DNA of 64,000 nucleotides, taken from NCBI RefSeq assembly GCF_020880975.1, contig NZ_JAJIWP010000004.1, forward strand, positions 1 to 64,000, read 5' to 3'. The position numbers were made by a program, and so were the translations under genes. This DNA is from Mucilaginibacter sp. UR6-1. GTDB taxonomy: Bacteria; Bacteroidota; Bacteroidia; Sphingobacteriales; Sphingobacteriaceae. This document shows, in pieces, positions 51,433 to 61,027 of the stretch (position 1 is its first letter; each line of letters starts with the position of its first letter). Below the pieces are notes generated by a model. It worked only from the letters and a program-made list of their open reading frames with translations, made no database searches and was not told where the DNA came from.

Positions 51433-51927
51433 ATGCATACCACACGTAAGGCCACATTTAATGATGTGGATACCATTGTACAATTAGCTAAAGATATTTG
51501 GTGGCCAACTTATTCGCCGATACTGGAAAAGGAACAGATTGAATACATGCTTGGCACTATTTACGCTACTGAGGTAGTTGAACGGCAGGTTGAAACCGCC
51601 GAACAAACTTTCTTGCTTTTACTGGAAGATGATCAGCCCGTAGGTTTTGCTGCTTATTCGCAACGGGAGGATAACCCGGATGTATACAAACTGCATAAGC
51701 TGTACTGCCTGCCCGCCATGCAGGGCAAAGGCTACGGTAAGGCACTTATAAACGAGGTAATTAAACAGGTTAAGGATGCCGGAGCAAGTAATCTCGACCT
51801 CAACGTTAACCGTTACAACAAAGCCAAAGGCATGTACCAGAAAATGGGTTTTGAGGTGATCTATGAAGAGGATATACCCATTGGCCCGTATTTTATGAAT
51901 GATTATGTGATGCGGAAAAGCCTTTGA
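51433..51927 (+). CDS. GNAT family N-acetyltransferase
   Basis: 164 aa. The acetyl-CoA binding motif A is LHKLYCLPAMQGKGYGKALINEVIKQ (pattern Q/RxxGxG/A), followed by LDLNVNRYNKAKGMYQKMGFEVIYEED, the usual motif B. HTTRKATFNDVDTIVQLAKDIW is the opening strand and helix. The acceptor is unknown. It is closely spaced with the ABC genes upstream, perhaps only by operon growth. Confidence 0.9.
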   Translation: MHTTRKATFNDVDTIVQLAKDIWWPTYSPILEKEQIEYMLGTIYATEVVERQVETAEQTFLLLLEDDQPVGFAAYSQREDNPDVYKLHKLYCLPAMQGKGYGKALINEVIKQVKDAGASNLDLNVNRYNKAKGMYQKMGFEVIYEEDIPIGPYFMNDYVMRKSL

Positions 51928-51990
51928 TAATATAAATTCAGTATTTACGGTTGATTTATTATCTTCGGGCTTTATCACAATTAATTTCTA

Positions 51991-52284
51991 ATGAAAAAAC
52001 TTATCACATTGTCATTAGGCTTCGCGTTCATGAGCCTTACATTTACCTCTTGCTATGTAAACACGTTTAATGTGGGTAAAGGTGCCCAGTCAAACGTTAA
52101 AGTATCAAAGTGGAACCACTACATTTTTTGGGGATTGGCACCTGCAGGTGTAAGTAACCCTAAAGAATTGGCCGGTGACGCTACCGATTACACCGTTACT
52201 ATTAAACACAGTTTTGTTAATGGATTATTGAATGCCATTACCCTTGGTATTTATTCACCAACTACAACTGAAGTAACCAAGTAA
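51991..52284 (+). CDS. Bor family lipoprotein
   Basis: 97 aa. The lipobox ends at Cys 21 (LTFTSCYVNTF). The mature part fits the Bor family PF06291: VGKGAQSNVKVSKWNHYIFWGLAPAG, VTIKHSFVNGLLNAITLGIYSPTTTEVTK. Bor of phage lambda gives serum resistance, but chromosomal members in Bacteroidota are common and uncharacterised. A hairpin terminator (52291-52320) follows. Confidence 0.82.
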   Translation: MKKLITLSLGFAFMSLTFTSCYVNTFNVGKGAQSNVKVSKWNHYIFWGLAPAGVSNPKELAGDATDYTVTIKHSFVNGLLNAITLGIYSPTTTEVTK

Positions 52285-52290
52285 GACTTT

Positions 52291-52320
52291 AATAAGGCAG
52301 GGCAAATGCTCTGCCTTATT
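52291..52320 (+). terminator. Hairpin downstream of the Bor-like gene
   Basis: AATAAGGCAG (52291-52300) and CTGCCTTATT (52311-52320) form a 10-bp stem with a 10-nt loop. The downstream T run is short. Confidence 0.6.
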
Positions 52321-52334
52321 CATTCCTCAGTAAA

Positions 52335-52550
52335 ATGAAATACGCTATTTTTTTTATCAGCATTATATTTTTAATAGGCACCATTATTAAGATCACCAAC
52401 CTTGAGCTGGGCGATAATTATGAAAAGCTTACTAATTACGGCTATGGTTACATAGCGGGCAATGCACTGCTGATACTATTCTTCGCAACACTTACCTACT
52501 TCTCGGGCCGCAATATCATCAGGGCCAATTTTTCTGATATCGAAGTATAA
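52335..52550 (+). CDS. Small two-helix membrane protein, unknown
   Basis: 71 aa. Two hydrophobic segments (about 3-20 and 39-56) flank a short polar loop (KITNLELGDNYEKLTNYGYGY). This is a hairpin membrane protein of a kind frequent in this phylum (gliding-motility GldL-like short N-terminal pattern, but too short to claim). It starts 15 nt after the terminator hairpin. Function unknown. Confidence 0.6.
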   Translation: MKYAIFFISIIFLIGTIIKITNLELGDNYEKLTNYGYGYIAGNALLILFFATLTYFSGRNIIRANFSDIEV

Positions 52551-52839
52551 TCCTCGTAATATATACCTATTGAAGTGAGTCTGTCCTAAAGACATTGCTT
52601 CACTATCGTTCGCAATGACGTTTTAGAAATAAAAAATTTCATATCGAGCGAGGCAAGAGAGAAATGACAGTTTTTTATAAATTCCTTATTAAATCCCTCT
52701 CCTTTGGGGAGGATTTAGGAGGGGTAAAAAAGCCCTGCAAGCTTAACGCCGGCAGGGCTTTGGTGTAATTAACTATTATAGAGGGCTGAAAGCCTGGGCC
52801 GGAGGCTTTTGCTTTCAGCATTGTCTATTGCTTTGTCGC
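52551..52839. repeat. Repeat mosaic and nrdJ terminators
   Basis: Three short repeat types follow each other. At 52594-52620 there is ATTGCTTCACTATCGTTCGC with its inverted tail CGCAATGACG. At about 52641-52670 there is TCGAGCGAGGCAAGAGAGAA. At 52693-52725 there is a G/C-run element (CCCTCTCCTTTGGGGAGG). Next are two hairpins at the end of nrdJ: AAAGCCCTGC/GCAGGGCTTT (52729-52761), with a T run on the minus strand, and GCTGAAAGC/GCTTTCAGC (52785-52819). No gene is present. Confidence 0.65.
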
Positions 52840-55800
52840 TTATGAGCAACCCATTGAGTTACCGCAGTTTAAACACTTGTAGCAAGTGCCCGAACGTACC
52901 GTAGTATGGCCGCACACATTACAGCTTGGGGCATCGCTTTGTACACCCATGCTTAGGTCAACTGATAGCTGGTGCTTAGCGCCGCCTTTGCTTTCTGTAG
53001 CAGTTACGGGTTTAGCTGGCTCGGGTGTGTAAACGTTGGTTTCGTCGGTATTGTAATCACTGTCGTCAAAACCATGGCCAACTACCGCTTTATCTTCGGT
53101 AATTACGTGCACCAAGTCGGTACGGTTAAGGTACTCGTAACCCAGCATCCTGAAGATATAGTCGATAATAGAGGTGGCGCTCTTGATGTTAGCGTGGCCC
53201 ATCACCATACCTGCCGGCTCAAAGCGGGTAAAGGTAAATTTCTCCACATACTCCTCAAGCGGCACACCGTACTGTAAACCAACCGATACGGCAATGGCAA
53301 AACAGTTCATCAGCGAGCGGAAGGTTGCACCCTCTTTGTGCATATCCACAAATATCTCCCCTAATGTACCATCCTCGTACTCACCTGTGCGCACGAAAAC
53401 CGTTTGCCCGTCAACACTGGCTTTTTGGGTATAGCCCCGGCGCTTAAACGGCAGGTTCTTTTTTTGCACCACGCGCGATAGCTGGCGCATAAAGCGGGTA
53501 TCTTTTGATTTTTCGATGATGGCCATCGCGGCTTCCAGTACCTGGTCAGCAGTAAGGTCGCTCAGCTTAACGTTAGCGGCCTCGCCCAATACTTCCTCTA
53601 CAGATTCAAGAGATTCTTCAGCTTCCTCCTTAACGTCAGATTTGGTTGAAAGCGGTTGAGATAATTTACAACCATCACGGTAAAGGGCATTGGCTTTCAG
53701 TCCAAGTTTCCATGATAGCTCGTAGCAATCCTTTATCTCATCAACCTTAGCCTCGTTTGGCAGGTTAATGGTTTTTGATATCGCACCGGATAAGAAAGGC
53801 TGTGCAGCCGCCATCATTTTAATGTGGCCATGCGCGTGAATGTAGCGCTCGCCTTTAGCGCCGCATTTATTAGCGCAATCAAATATAGGGTAGTTTTCTT
53901 TTTTCAAATAAGGAGCGCCCTCAATGGTCATGGTACCGCAAACGTACTCGTTAGCCTCGGCAATTTGTTTTTTGCTGAAACCTAAAGCACGCAGCAGGTT
54001 AAAGTCAGGCGCATTATATTGCTCGGCAGTAAAACCAAGGCGTTTAACAGCTTCTTCACCCAGCGTCCAGATGTTGAACGCGAACGATATCTCGAATGCC
54101 GATACCACTGCTTTATCCAGTTTCTCCAGTTCGGTATCGGTAAGGCCTTTGGCTTTCAGGCTTTCAAGGTTAACGTTCGGCGCGCCTTTTAAAGTAGCGG
54201 CACCTTTAGCATAGTTTACAATGGCAGTAATTTCATGCTCTTTATAACCCAGGTTTTGCAATGCCTCGGGCACGGCCTGGTTAATAATTTTGAAGTAACC
54301 GCCGCCTGATAGTTTTTTGAATTTAACCAGTGCGAAGTCAGGCTCGATACCGGTAGTATCGCAATCCATCACTAAACCGATGGTGCCTGTTGGGGCTATA
54401 ACGGTAGTTTGCGCGTTGCGGTAACCGTATTTCTCGCCCATTTCAACAGCCTTATCCCAGGCGTTGCAAGCGGCTGACAGCAGATAATCCGGACAAACCT
54501 TTTGGTCAATTCCCGGAGGCAGTATCTCCAGGCCTTCGTAATTTTCGGTTGAGTTGTATGCCGCGTAGCGGTGGTTGCGCATTACACGCAGCATGTGTTG
54601 CTTATTATCCTCGTAACGGCGGAAGGTACCCAGCTCGCGGGCCAGCTCGGCCGATGTAGCGTAGGCAGTACCCGTCATGATAGCGGTAATTGCGCCGCCA
54701 ATAGCACGGGCTTTATCACTATCGTAAGGGATGCCGTTAACCATTAATGCCGAACCCAGGTTAGCATAACCTAAACCAAGTGTACGGTAATCGTATGATA
54801 GTTCGGCAACTTCTTTTGACGGAAATTGCGCCATCAGTACTGATATTTCCAATACTACTGTCCAGATACGGCAGGCGTGCTCGTAGCCTTTAACATCAAA
54901 CACACGGGTTTCTTTGTTAAAAAAGTGCGCCAGGTTGATGGATGCCAGGTTACATGCGGTGTTATCCAAAAACATGTACTCTGAGCATGGGTTTGAAGCG
55001 TTGATACGGCCACCTTCAGGACAGGTATGCCACTCGTTAATGGTGGTATCATACTGTACACCCGGGTCGGCACAGGCCCATGCCGCGAAAGCGATATCAT
55101 CCCACAGTTTTTGTGATGATATTGATTTTACGGTTTTGCCGTTCATGCGGCCAACCAGATCCCAGTTCTTACCCTCATTAAGGGCATGGAAAAAGCTGTT
55201 TGGTATACGTACCGAGTTATTTGAGTTTTGGCCTGATACGGTACGATAAGCCTCGCCCTCATAATCTGACGAGTAACCGGCGGCAATAAGCGCGGCTACT
55301 TTTTTCTCCTCCTCAACTTTCCAGTTTACAAAGCCTTCAATTTCCGGGTGATCCAGATCAAGGCAAACCATTTTGGCCGCGCGGCGCGTAGTACCGCCGG
55401 ATTTGATGGCACCTGCCGCCCTGTCGCCTATTTTAAGGAACGACATAAGGCCTGATGAATAACCACCGCCTGATAGTTTTTCGTTCTCGCCACGGATCTT
55501 AGAAAAGTTGGTACCTACACCTGATCCATATTTGAAAATACGGGCCTCACGTACCCACAGATCCATGATGCCGCCCTCGTTAACCAGGTCATCATCTACA
55601 GAAAGGATGAAACACGCGTGCGGCTGCGGGCGCTCATAAGCTGATGTTGATTTGGTAAGCGTTTCGGTAACCGGGTCAATATAGTAATGGCCCTGTGGTT
55701 TGCCGGTAATGCCGTATGAGGTATGTAAACCCGTGTTAAACCATTGCGGTGAGTTTGGCGCTGCCAACTGGCCGGTAATGGTGTAAACTATCTCGTCGTA

Positions 55801-56172
55801 AAACACCTGTGCATCCTGCGGGCTGGCGAAGTAACCGTAGCGGCTGCCCCATTCCTTCCAGCAATTGGCCATACGGTGTGCCACTTGTTTTATGCTTTTC
55901 TCTGATCCGGTGCTGCCATCAGGTTGCGGCACACCGGCCTTACGGAAATATTTTTGAGCCAAAATATCAGTTGCCACCTGCGACCATGATGCCGGTACTT
56001 CAACATCATTCATCTCGAACACCGCATCGCCCGATGGGTTGCGGATAACGGATGAGCGTTTTTCGTATTTAAACAGGTCAAACACCGGGGTACCCTCGGT
56101 GGTAAAATACCTGCTAAACTTCAGTCCTTTGCCTGCTGAAGCTGCTGATTTTTTTGGAATGCTTTTGCCCAT
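52840..56172 (-). CDS. nrdJ: Adenosylcobalamin-dependent (class II) ribonucleotide reductase
   Basis: 1110 aa. It reduces ribonucleotides to deoxyribonucleotides with a thiyl radical made from coenzyme B12, independent of oxygen. The active-site phrase [24 protein letters not shown] lies near residue 395. [23 protein letters not shown] is also conserved. A TSCPD domain (about 880-1020) is followed by a cysteine-rich C-terminus ([23 protein letters not shown]) that probably carries the redox thiols or zinc. No class I (nrdAB) gene is in view. The promoter is at 56254-56284, with DnaA-box-like repeats further upstream. Confidence 0.95.
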   Translation of the reverse strand: MGKSIPKKSAASAGKGLKFSRYFTTEGTPVFDLFKYEKRSSVIRNPSGDAVFEMNDVEVPASWSQVATDILAQKYFRKAGVPQPDGSTGSEKSIKQVAHRMANCWKEWGSRYGYFASPQDAQVFYDEIVYTITGQLAAPNSPQWFNTGLHTSYGITGKPQGHYYIDPVTETLTKSTSAYERPQPHACFILSVDDDLVNEGGIMDLWVREARIFKYGSGVGTNFSKIRGENEKLSGGGYSSGLMSFLKIGDRAAGAIKSGGTTRRAAKMVCLDLDHPEIEGFVNWKVEEEKKVAALIAAGYSSDYEGEAYRTVSGQNSNNSVRIPNSFFHALNEGKNWDLVGRMNGKTVKSISSQKLWDDIAFAAWACADPGVQYDTTINEWHTCPEGGRINASNPCSEYMFLDNTACNLASINLAHFFNKETRVFDVKGYEHACRIWTVVLEISVLMAQFPSKEVAELSYDYRTLGLGYANLGSALMVNGIPYDSDKARAIGGAITAIMTGTAYATSAELARELGTFRRYEDNKQHMLRVMRNHRYAAYNSTENYEGLEILPPGIDQKVCPDYLLSAACNAWDKAVEMGEKYGYRNAQTTVIAPTGTIGLVMDCDTTGIEPDFALVKFKKLSGGGYFKIINQAVPEALQNLGYKEHEITAIVNYAKGAATLKGAPNVNLESLKAKGLTDTELEKLDKAVVSAFEISFAFNIWTLGEEAVKRLGFTAEQYNAPDFNLLRALGFSKKQIAEANEYVCGTMTIEGAPYLKKENYPIFDCANKCGAKGERYIHAHGHIKMMAAAQPFLSGAISKTINLPNEAKVDEIKDCYELSWKLGLKANALYRDGCKLSQPLSTKSDVKEEAEESLESVEEVLGEAANVKLSDLTADQVLEAAMAIIEKSKDTRFMRQLSRVVQKKNLPFKRRGYTQKASVDGQTVFVRTGEYEDGTLGEIFVDMHKEGATFRSLMNCFAIAVSVGLQYGVPLEEYVEKFTFTRFEPAGMVMGHANIKSATSIIDYIFRMLGYEYLNRTDLVHVITEDKAVVGHGFDDSDYNTDETNVYTPEPAKPVTATESKGGAKHQLSVDLSMGVQSDAPSCNVCGHTTVRSGTCYKCLNCGNSMGCS

Positions 56173-56202
56173 AGCTACTTAATATTATTATTTAACGTGT
56201 CA

Positions 56203-56284
56203 GTTCTTTTACGATTAATTGTGTCAGTCAAAAAATCTATAAGAGTTTTTAATCAAATTTACCTTCGGCAGCGGTACAGTACAA
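56203..56284 (-). promoter_or_regulatory. nrdJ promoter and leader
   Basis: On the minus strand TTGT (56281-56284) is followed after 19 nt by TAAATTTG (56254-56261), a good -33/-7 pair. The roughly 75-nt leader contains ACTGACAC twice, 18 bp apart (plus-strand GTGTCAGT at 56203 and 56221), a possible operator. No cobalamin riboswitch fold is recognised. Confidence 0.6.
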
Positions 56285-56288
56285 TTTG

Positions 56289-56379
56289 AGTTTTCCACAT
56301 ACCAACATATCAAAACCCGCCTTTAGGCATGGCGTAGCATGAGAAGATAAAATATCCGCTTTTTGCGGTGTGGAAAACT
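56289..56379. promoter_or_regulatory. Inverted 11-bp DnaA-box-like repeats upstream of nrdJ
   Basis: AGTTTTCCACA (56289-56299) and TGTGGAAAACT (56369-56379) are perfect inverse complements 69 bp apart. Each contains TTTTCCACA, one base from the DnaA box TTATCCACA and identical to a box near dnaA (17232-17240). They lie between the nrdJ promoter and the divergent thioredoxin gene. Confidence 0.5.
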
Positions 56380-56481
56380 AAAAATTCACGATTTTTTAAG
56401 GTGGTATTAACAAATTTTGCTATATAAAAATGATTGCCTTTTGTTTTAAAAAACTACATTTATTTTTTTAAAACTTTTAGC

Positions 56482-56979
56482 ATGAAAAAGACCCTCTTTA
56501 TATTGTTATTCATGGTATCTGCCTTTATAGTAAACGCCCAGGATACCGCCAAATTGTATAACCCCAATGCCGATGCCAAACTGCAGATAAGCCAGGCCGT
56601 TAAGCAAGCCGCTAAAGAACATAAAAACGTGCTGCTGCAAATAGGCGGCAACTGGTGCGTTTGGTGCCTGCGGTTTAACAGCCTGGTAACTACTGATCTG
56701 GACCTGAGCAAATACCTTAATGAGAATTATGTAACCGTACACCTTAATTACAGCAAGGAGAACATGAACGAGGCTACACTGGCATCATTAGGCTATCCGC
56801 AGCGTTTTGGTTTCCCGGTTTTTGTGGTGTTGGATGGTAAAGGCAACCGCCTGCATACTCAAAACTCAGGTTATCTGGAAGAAGGTAAAGGCCACAGCAA
56901 GGCCAAGGTAATGGAGTTTTTACAGGGATGGGCGCCGGCCGCGCTTGACCCTAAAAGCTACAGCAAAAAGGCTAAATAA
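56482..56979 (+). CDS. Secreted thioredoxin-family protein (WCxxC)
   Basis: 165 aa from ATG 56482. The signal peptide (about 1-19) ends VNAQ. The thioredoxin-like active site is NWCVWC (Cys 59, Cys 62), preceded by KEHKNVLLQIGG, and the cis-proline is in RFGFPVFVVLDGKG. This resembles DUF255/thiol:disulfide proteins with a WC-x-WC pair. It probably acts in periplasmic redox. It is divergent from nrdJ; a link to ribonucleotide reductase reduction is unlikely because of export. Confidence 0.85.
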   Translation: MKKTLFILLFMVSAFIVNAQDTAKLYNPNADAKLQISQAVKQAAKEHKNVLLQIGGNWCVWCLRFNSLVTTDLDLSKYLNENYVTVHLNYSKENMNEATLASLGYPQRFGFPVFVVLDGKGNRLHTQNSGYLEEGKGHSKAKVMEFLQGWAPAALDPKSYSKKAK

Positions 56980-57032
56980 TACAGGCCCTATCCTGTAACA
57001 ACATTGTTAAAACGCTTCAACCTAAAATTGAA

Positions 57033-57040
57033 TAGTTTTG
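57033..57040 (+). promoter_or_regulatory. -7 box for the M28 peptidase gene
   Basis: TAGTTTTG matches TAnnTTTG, 21 nt before ATG 57062. No clear -33 TTTG at the usual distance. Confidence 0.4.
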
Positions 57041-57061
57041 GTATCAAACTGACTAACATAT

Positions 57062-58624
57062 ATGAAACGAAAACTACTCATTTCGGGCTTGTTTTTAACA
57101 GGCCTTGCCTCCGGCGCATTCGCTCAGGAGAAGGTTGACGCGGCCATGGTGCAAAAAATACGCGAAGAAGGCCTGCAGCGCTCCAAAGTAATGGAAACGG
57201 CTTTTTACCTTACGGATGTATCGGGCCCTCGTTTGGCCGCGTCGCCAGGGTTAAAGCGCGCGCAAAACTGGGCGGTAAGCCAATTTACCAAATGGGGTTT
57301 AGCTAATGCTAAACGCGAACCCTGGGGTAAGTTTGGTAAAGGCTGGGAAGTGCAAAAAAACTACGCCGCCATCACCGTGCCTTACTACCATGCCATCATC
57401 GCTATACCCAAAGCATGGACACCCGGCACCAACGGCGCTATTAAAAGCGAGGTTATCCTGATCAAGGCTGATACGACTACCGACCTTGATAAATACAAAG
57501 GCAAGCTGCAAGGCAAAGTAGTGATATTTGATGTAGCCACTACCCTTAAGCCCGGCTTTACCGCCGATGCCGAACGTTATGCCGACAGCACCTTAACCAA
57601 AATGGCCGAGGCTAAGCCACAGGCGCGCCAACAACGCCCTGCAAACTTTGCCACATCGCCGCAATTTGCCGCTATGCGCCGTGCAAGGGCCATGCGTACC
57701 GCCATCAACGAGTTTTTAAAAGCCGAAAACGTAGGCCTGATATTAAGCATGGCACGCGGTACTGATGGCACGGTATTTACCACCAACGGCGCATCATACG
57801 CTGATACGGCCAAAGCCGTTGCGCCTGAACTGGAAACCAGCGGCGAGGATTACCTGCGCATTCTGCGCCTGATAAAAGGCGGACAGAAAGTTGAGCTGGA
57901 AGCTGACATCAAGACCCAGTTTTTTACCGAGGATATGCAGGAATACAATGTTGTTGCCGAAATTCCGGGTACTGATAAAAAACTGAAGGACCAGGTAGTG
58001 ATGATAGGCGGTCACCTTGACTCATGGCATGCCGCTACCGGTGCTACCGATAATGCCGCGGGCAGCGCCGTAATGATGGAGGCCATGCGCATATTAAAGG
58101 CTGTTGGCTTTAAACCAAAACGTACCATCCGCATTGCTTTATGGAGTGCCGAGGAGCAGGGCTTACATGGCTCGCGCAATTACGTGCTTAACCACCTGGG
58201 CGACCCTAAAACAATGGAGCTAAAGCCTGATCAAAAGAAAATATCAGCTTACTATAACCTGGATAACGGTACCGGTAAAATACGCGGTATATACCTGCAG
58301 GGCGACAGCGCCGCAGGCCCGATATTCCAGGCGTGGCTTGATCCGTTTAAAGATCTGGGTGCCGGCACAGTTACCGTTGGCAACACCGGTGGTACCGACC
58401 ACCTGGCGTTTGACGCGGTGGGCATCCCGGGCTTCCAGTTCATCCAGGACCCAATGGATTACGGCAGCCGTACCCATCACAGTAATCAGGATACTTATGA
58501 CCGCCTGGTTGAAGATGACCTGAAACAAGCCGCTACCATAGTAGCATCGTTTGTTTACCACACTGCCCAGCGTACCGATATGATACCACGCAAGGAGCAG
58601 CCAAAACCGCAACCGGCAAATTAA
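57062..58624 (+). CDS. M28 family zinc aminopeptidase, secreted
   Basis: 520 aa. The signal peptide (about 1-21) ends GAFAQ. A PA domain is inserted (about 120-260). The M28 metal site is readable as VMIGGHLDSWHAATGATDNAAGS (His and Asp near 317 and 328), SAEEQGLHGSRNY (catalytic Glu near 363) and the C-terminal HHSNQDTYDRL. It would remove N-terminal residues or process peptides outside the cytoplasm. It ends in a Pro/Lys-rich tail and is followed by a perfect 15-bp terminator stem. Confidence 0.9.
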   Translation: MKRKLLISGLFLTGLASGAFAQEKVDAAMVQKIREEGLQRSKVMETAFYLTDVSGPRLAASPGLKRAQNWAVSQFTKWGLANAKREPWGKFGKGWEVQKNYAAITVPYYHAIIAIPKAWTPGTNGAIKSEVILIKADTTTDLDKYKGKLQGKVVIFDVATTLKPGFTADAERYADSTLTKMAEAKPQARQQRPANFATSPQFAAMRRARAMRTAINEFLKAENVGLILSMARGTDGTVFTTNGASYADTAKAVAPELETSGEDYLRILRLIKGGQKVELEADIKTQFFTEDMQEYNVVAEIPGTDKKLKDQVVMIGGHLDSWHAATGATDNAAGSAVMMEAMRILKAVGFKPKRTIRIALWSAEEQGLHGSRNYVLNHLGDPKTMELKPDQKKISAYYNLDNGTGKIRGIYLQGDSAAGPIFQAWLDPFKDLGAGTVTVGNTGGTDHLAFDAVGIPGFQFIQDPMDYGSRTHHSNQDTYDRLVEDDLKQAATIVASFVYHTAQRTDMIPRKEQPKPQPAN

Positions 58625-58636
58625 CTTCTGTATAAA

Positions 58637-58670
58637 ACATAAAGAGCTGCAATTATGCAGCTCTTTATGT
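58637..58670. terminator. Strong hairpin downstream of the M28 gene
   Basis: Arms at 58637-58651 and 58656-58670 are perfect 15-bp inverse complements with a 4-nt loop, containing GAGCTGCA/TGCAGCTC. The ends are A/T-rich, so it can act in both directions. Confidence 0.82.
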
Positions 58671-58772
58671 TTATAGCTATCAGATAAAGAACAAAGCACT
58701 GTGAATAATTCGCCGGCTGTTTAAATTTTACTTTAAAGGCAGTGCTTCAACCTGCTATTCAATGTTTTCATC

Positions 58773-58873
58773 ACGTAATTGCAAGGCACGAAGCAATCTC
58801 TTCAGGACATTGTTACCCACAATAATGCAAAATCCTTAAAGCTCCCTCTCCTATAGTTGGGGCGAGGGTGTAA
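58773..58873. repeat. Repeat elements at the 3' end of the CrtD-like gene
   Basis: At 58773-58799 there is an element with TTGCAAGGCACGAAGCAATC, the reverse of the type at 52.59 kb. At about 58838-58873 there is a G/C-run element (CCCTCTCC ... GGGGCGAGGG). The second runs into the desaturase gene and encodes its last residues LTPSPQL. No other gene in 58671-58850. Confidence 0.55.
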
Positions 58874-60335
58874 GGTCACTCACAATTTTAGCCGATAGCA
58901 AACACAAAGGTATGCCCCCGCCCGGGTGCACGCTGCCTCCGCAGAAATACAGGTTTTTTATTTTTGACGACCGGTTGGCATGTCGTAAAAATGCCGCGAA
59001 CTGGTTGTTGGAGCTTGTGCCGTACAGCGACCCCTGGTAGGATGAGGTGCGGCTTTCAATTGTGCGAGGGTCGAGTATGCTTTCGCATTGTATAAGAGGA
59101 GATATATCTTCACCTAATAAACGGCTTAGCTTTTCAACAATGCTGGCGCGGGCGGAGTTAATAAGCGCGTCCCAATCCTGCCCTTTGTTGGCTGGTACGT
59201 TGATCATTACAAACCAGTTTTCATGGCCTTCCGGAGCATCATCCGGTTTTAGCTTTGAGCTGATGTTGAGGTAAACGGTCGGGTCGGGCCCGATGGTTTG
59301 ACTATTCCAGATGCTGTTAAACTCCGCCTCGTAATCGGCACTAAAAAATATATTATGCAGATCGAGCTGCGCAAAATGCTTGCTGATGCCCCAGTAAAAT
59401 ATCAATGCCGAACTGCTACGCTCCTGTTGTAGTATTTTTTGGGGGTGGATGCCGGGTAAATGATTAAGCAGCTTTTTGTAGGTGAACCACACATCCATGT
59501 TTGATACAACTATATCGCCATTAATTACATCTCCGTTTACCTTTATACCGCTGGCTTTATTATCCTCAATTACTATTTGTTCAACCGGACTATTGTAATG
59601 GAATTTTATACCCAATTCATCCGCAAGTTTAACCAGCGATGATGTGATGCTGTACATACCACCCTCCGGAAAGTAAGCACCGAAGTGCTGCTCAAAATAA
59701 GGGATAACGTTTAGTGTAGCGGGGGCCTTATAAGGGTTTGAGCCATTGTAGGTGGCATAGCGGTCATGAAACTGCACCAGGCGTTTATCTTTAAAAAAGG
59801 TTGCGTTGGCTTTGTGCATGTTTCGCATCGAATCGATACCCGGCAAGCGCAGAATTGATTTCAGCGTAGGCCAGCGCAGGTAAGTGCTCAGCCGGTGTAA
59901 CGACCGCTCTAAAAAAACATGGTTGGTAATATCATAAATGCGGCGGCTGTTTGCAGCATACTTGCGGATGTTTGCCGCTTGTTCGCCTGTTCTGGCAGAT
60001 AGCTCGTCAACGAATTTCCCGCTATCAGCATAAGCCGATAAGCGGGTGCCATCCTCATAAAAATAGTTACAAACGGTATCGAGTTGCTGATAATTAAAAT
60101 ACCGGCGCGGATCTTTACCGGCCAGTACAAAAAGCTCATCAATATACTGCGGCATGGTAAACAGGCTTGGCCCGGCATCAAAGCGGTAGCCCTGCTGTTC
60201 AAATTCAGCTAATTTGCCACCCGGATAGGCGTTTGCCTCATAAATAGCCACCGCATAGCCTTTTATTGCCAAACGGATAGCCGTAGCAATACCTGCAATA
60301 CCGGCACCTATAATTATTGCTTTTGGCTGAGGCAT
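58851..60335 (-). CDS. CrtD/CrtI-type carotenoid desaturase
   Basis: 494 aa. The FAD motif IIIGAGIAGIATAIRLA (6-22) and the substrate-side phrase GGKLAEFEQQGYRFDAGPSLFTMP are hallmarks of phytoene-desaturase-like enzymes. The C-terminal NLYFCGGSVHPGGGIPLCLLSAKIV is the carotenoid signature. Because CruF is encoded at 27.5 kb, a 1-hydroxycarotenoid 3,4-desaturase (CrtD) role is attractive. A CrtI-type phytoene desaturase cannot be excluded by eye. The last few residues are encoded by an intergenic repeat. It is divergent from a rhomboid gene. Confidence 0.82.
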   Translation of the reverse strand: MPQPKAIIIGAGIAGIATAIRLAIKGYAVAIYEANAYPGGKLAEFEQQGYRFDAGPSLFTMPQYIDELFVLAGKDPRRYFNYQQLDTVCNYFYEDGTRLSAYADSGKFVDELSARTGEQAANIRKYAANSRRIYDITNHVFLERSLHRLSTYLRWPTLKSILRLPGIDSMRNMHKANATFFKDKRLVQFHDRYATYNGSNPYKAPATLNVIPYFEQHFGAYFPEGGMYSITSSLVKLADELGIKFHYNSPVEQIVIEDNKASGIKVNGDVINGDIVVSNMDVWFTYKKLLNHLPGIHPQKILQQERSSSALIFYWGISKHFAQLDLHNIFFSADYEAEFNSIWNSQTIGPDPTVYLNISSKLKPDDAPEGHENWFVMINVPANKGQDWDALINSARASIVEKLSRLLGEDISPLIQCESILDPRTIESRTSSYQGSLYGTSSNNQFAAFLRHANRSSKIKNLYFCGGSVHPGGGIPLCLLSAKIVSDLTPSPQL

Positions 60336-60409
60336 GTGGGCAAAAGTAGTATTAAAAACATATCTTCGTTCACGTGCCGATAACCCGCGGCATTAATATT
60401 TGTTTTGAA

Positions 60410-61027
60410 ATGAAGGAATATATTGAGATGGCCCCCGTGGCCAGTATGATATTTATAATTACGCTGGTAACCTCGCTTTACGCATTCTCTAACGAAACCG
60501 TTTACCGAAAATTCACCCTGCATCCGTACAGTGTTTCAAGAGGACGGGAACTGTACACCCTCATCACCAGCGGATTGATCCATAAGGATTGGGGCCACCT
60601 GTTCTTCAATATGCTGTCGTTCTTTTTCTTCGCGTTTACGTTAGAAGCTACAGTAGGGCACTGGCAGTTCGGGTTAATTTACCTGGTAAGTTTGGTACTG
60701 AGCGACCTGCCAACCGTAGCAAAACACCGCCATAACCAGTGGTATTACAGTCTTGGCGCATCAGGTGCTATAAGCGCCGTGGTATTTAGCTTTATATTAT
60801 TTTACCCCAAGGCCGGTATGTACTTAATGATGATCCCCATCAGTATCCCCGCCTATATTTTTGGTATACTATACCTGGTGTATTGTACTTATTCATCGCG
60901 CTACGCGCAGGATGGCATTAACCACGATGCGCACTTTTATGGCGCGTTAAGCGGCATATTGCTCACCATTATGGTCTATCCGCAGGTGATAAAACTGTTT
61001 TTAGCAGCGTTTGGGATAAGCGTTTAA
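60410..61027 (+). CDS. Rhomboid family intramembrane serine protease
   Basis: 205 aa from ATG 60410; the ATG at 60428 is also possible. Six transmembrane helices. LIHKDWGHLFFNML precedes the catalytic GASG (116-119, Ser 118), and the partner His 175 lies in HDAHFYGALSG. It cleaves transmembrane proteins within the membrane; the substrate is unknown. The gene overlaps the convergent next gene by 4 bp. Confidence 0.9.
   Translation: MKEYIEMAPVASMIFIITLVTSLYAFSNETVYRKFTLHPYSVSRGRELYTLITSGLIHKDWGHLFFNMLSFFFFAFTLEATVGHWQFGLIYLVSLVLSDLPTVAKHRHNQWYYSLGASGAISAVVFSFILFYPKAGMYLMMIPISIPAYIFGILYLVYCTYSSRYAQDGINHDAHFYGALSGILLTIMVYPQVIKLFLAAFGISV

Noticed and set aside
56173-56481. Cobalamin riboswitch ahead of nrdJ
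   Set aside because: I looked for the B12-box and the usual stems and found none; the leader is only about 75 nt from the proposed promoter.
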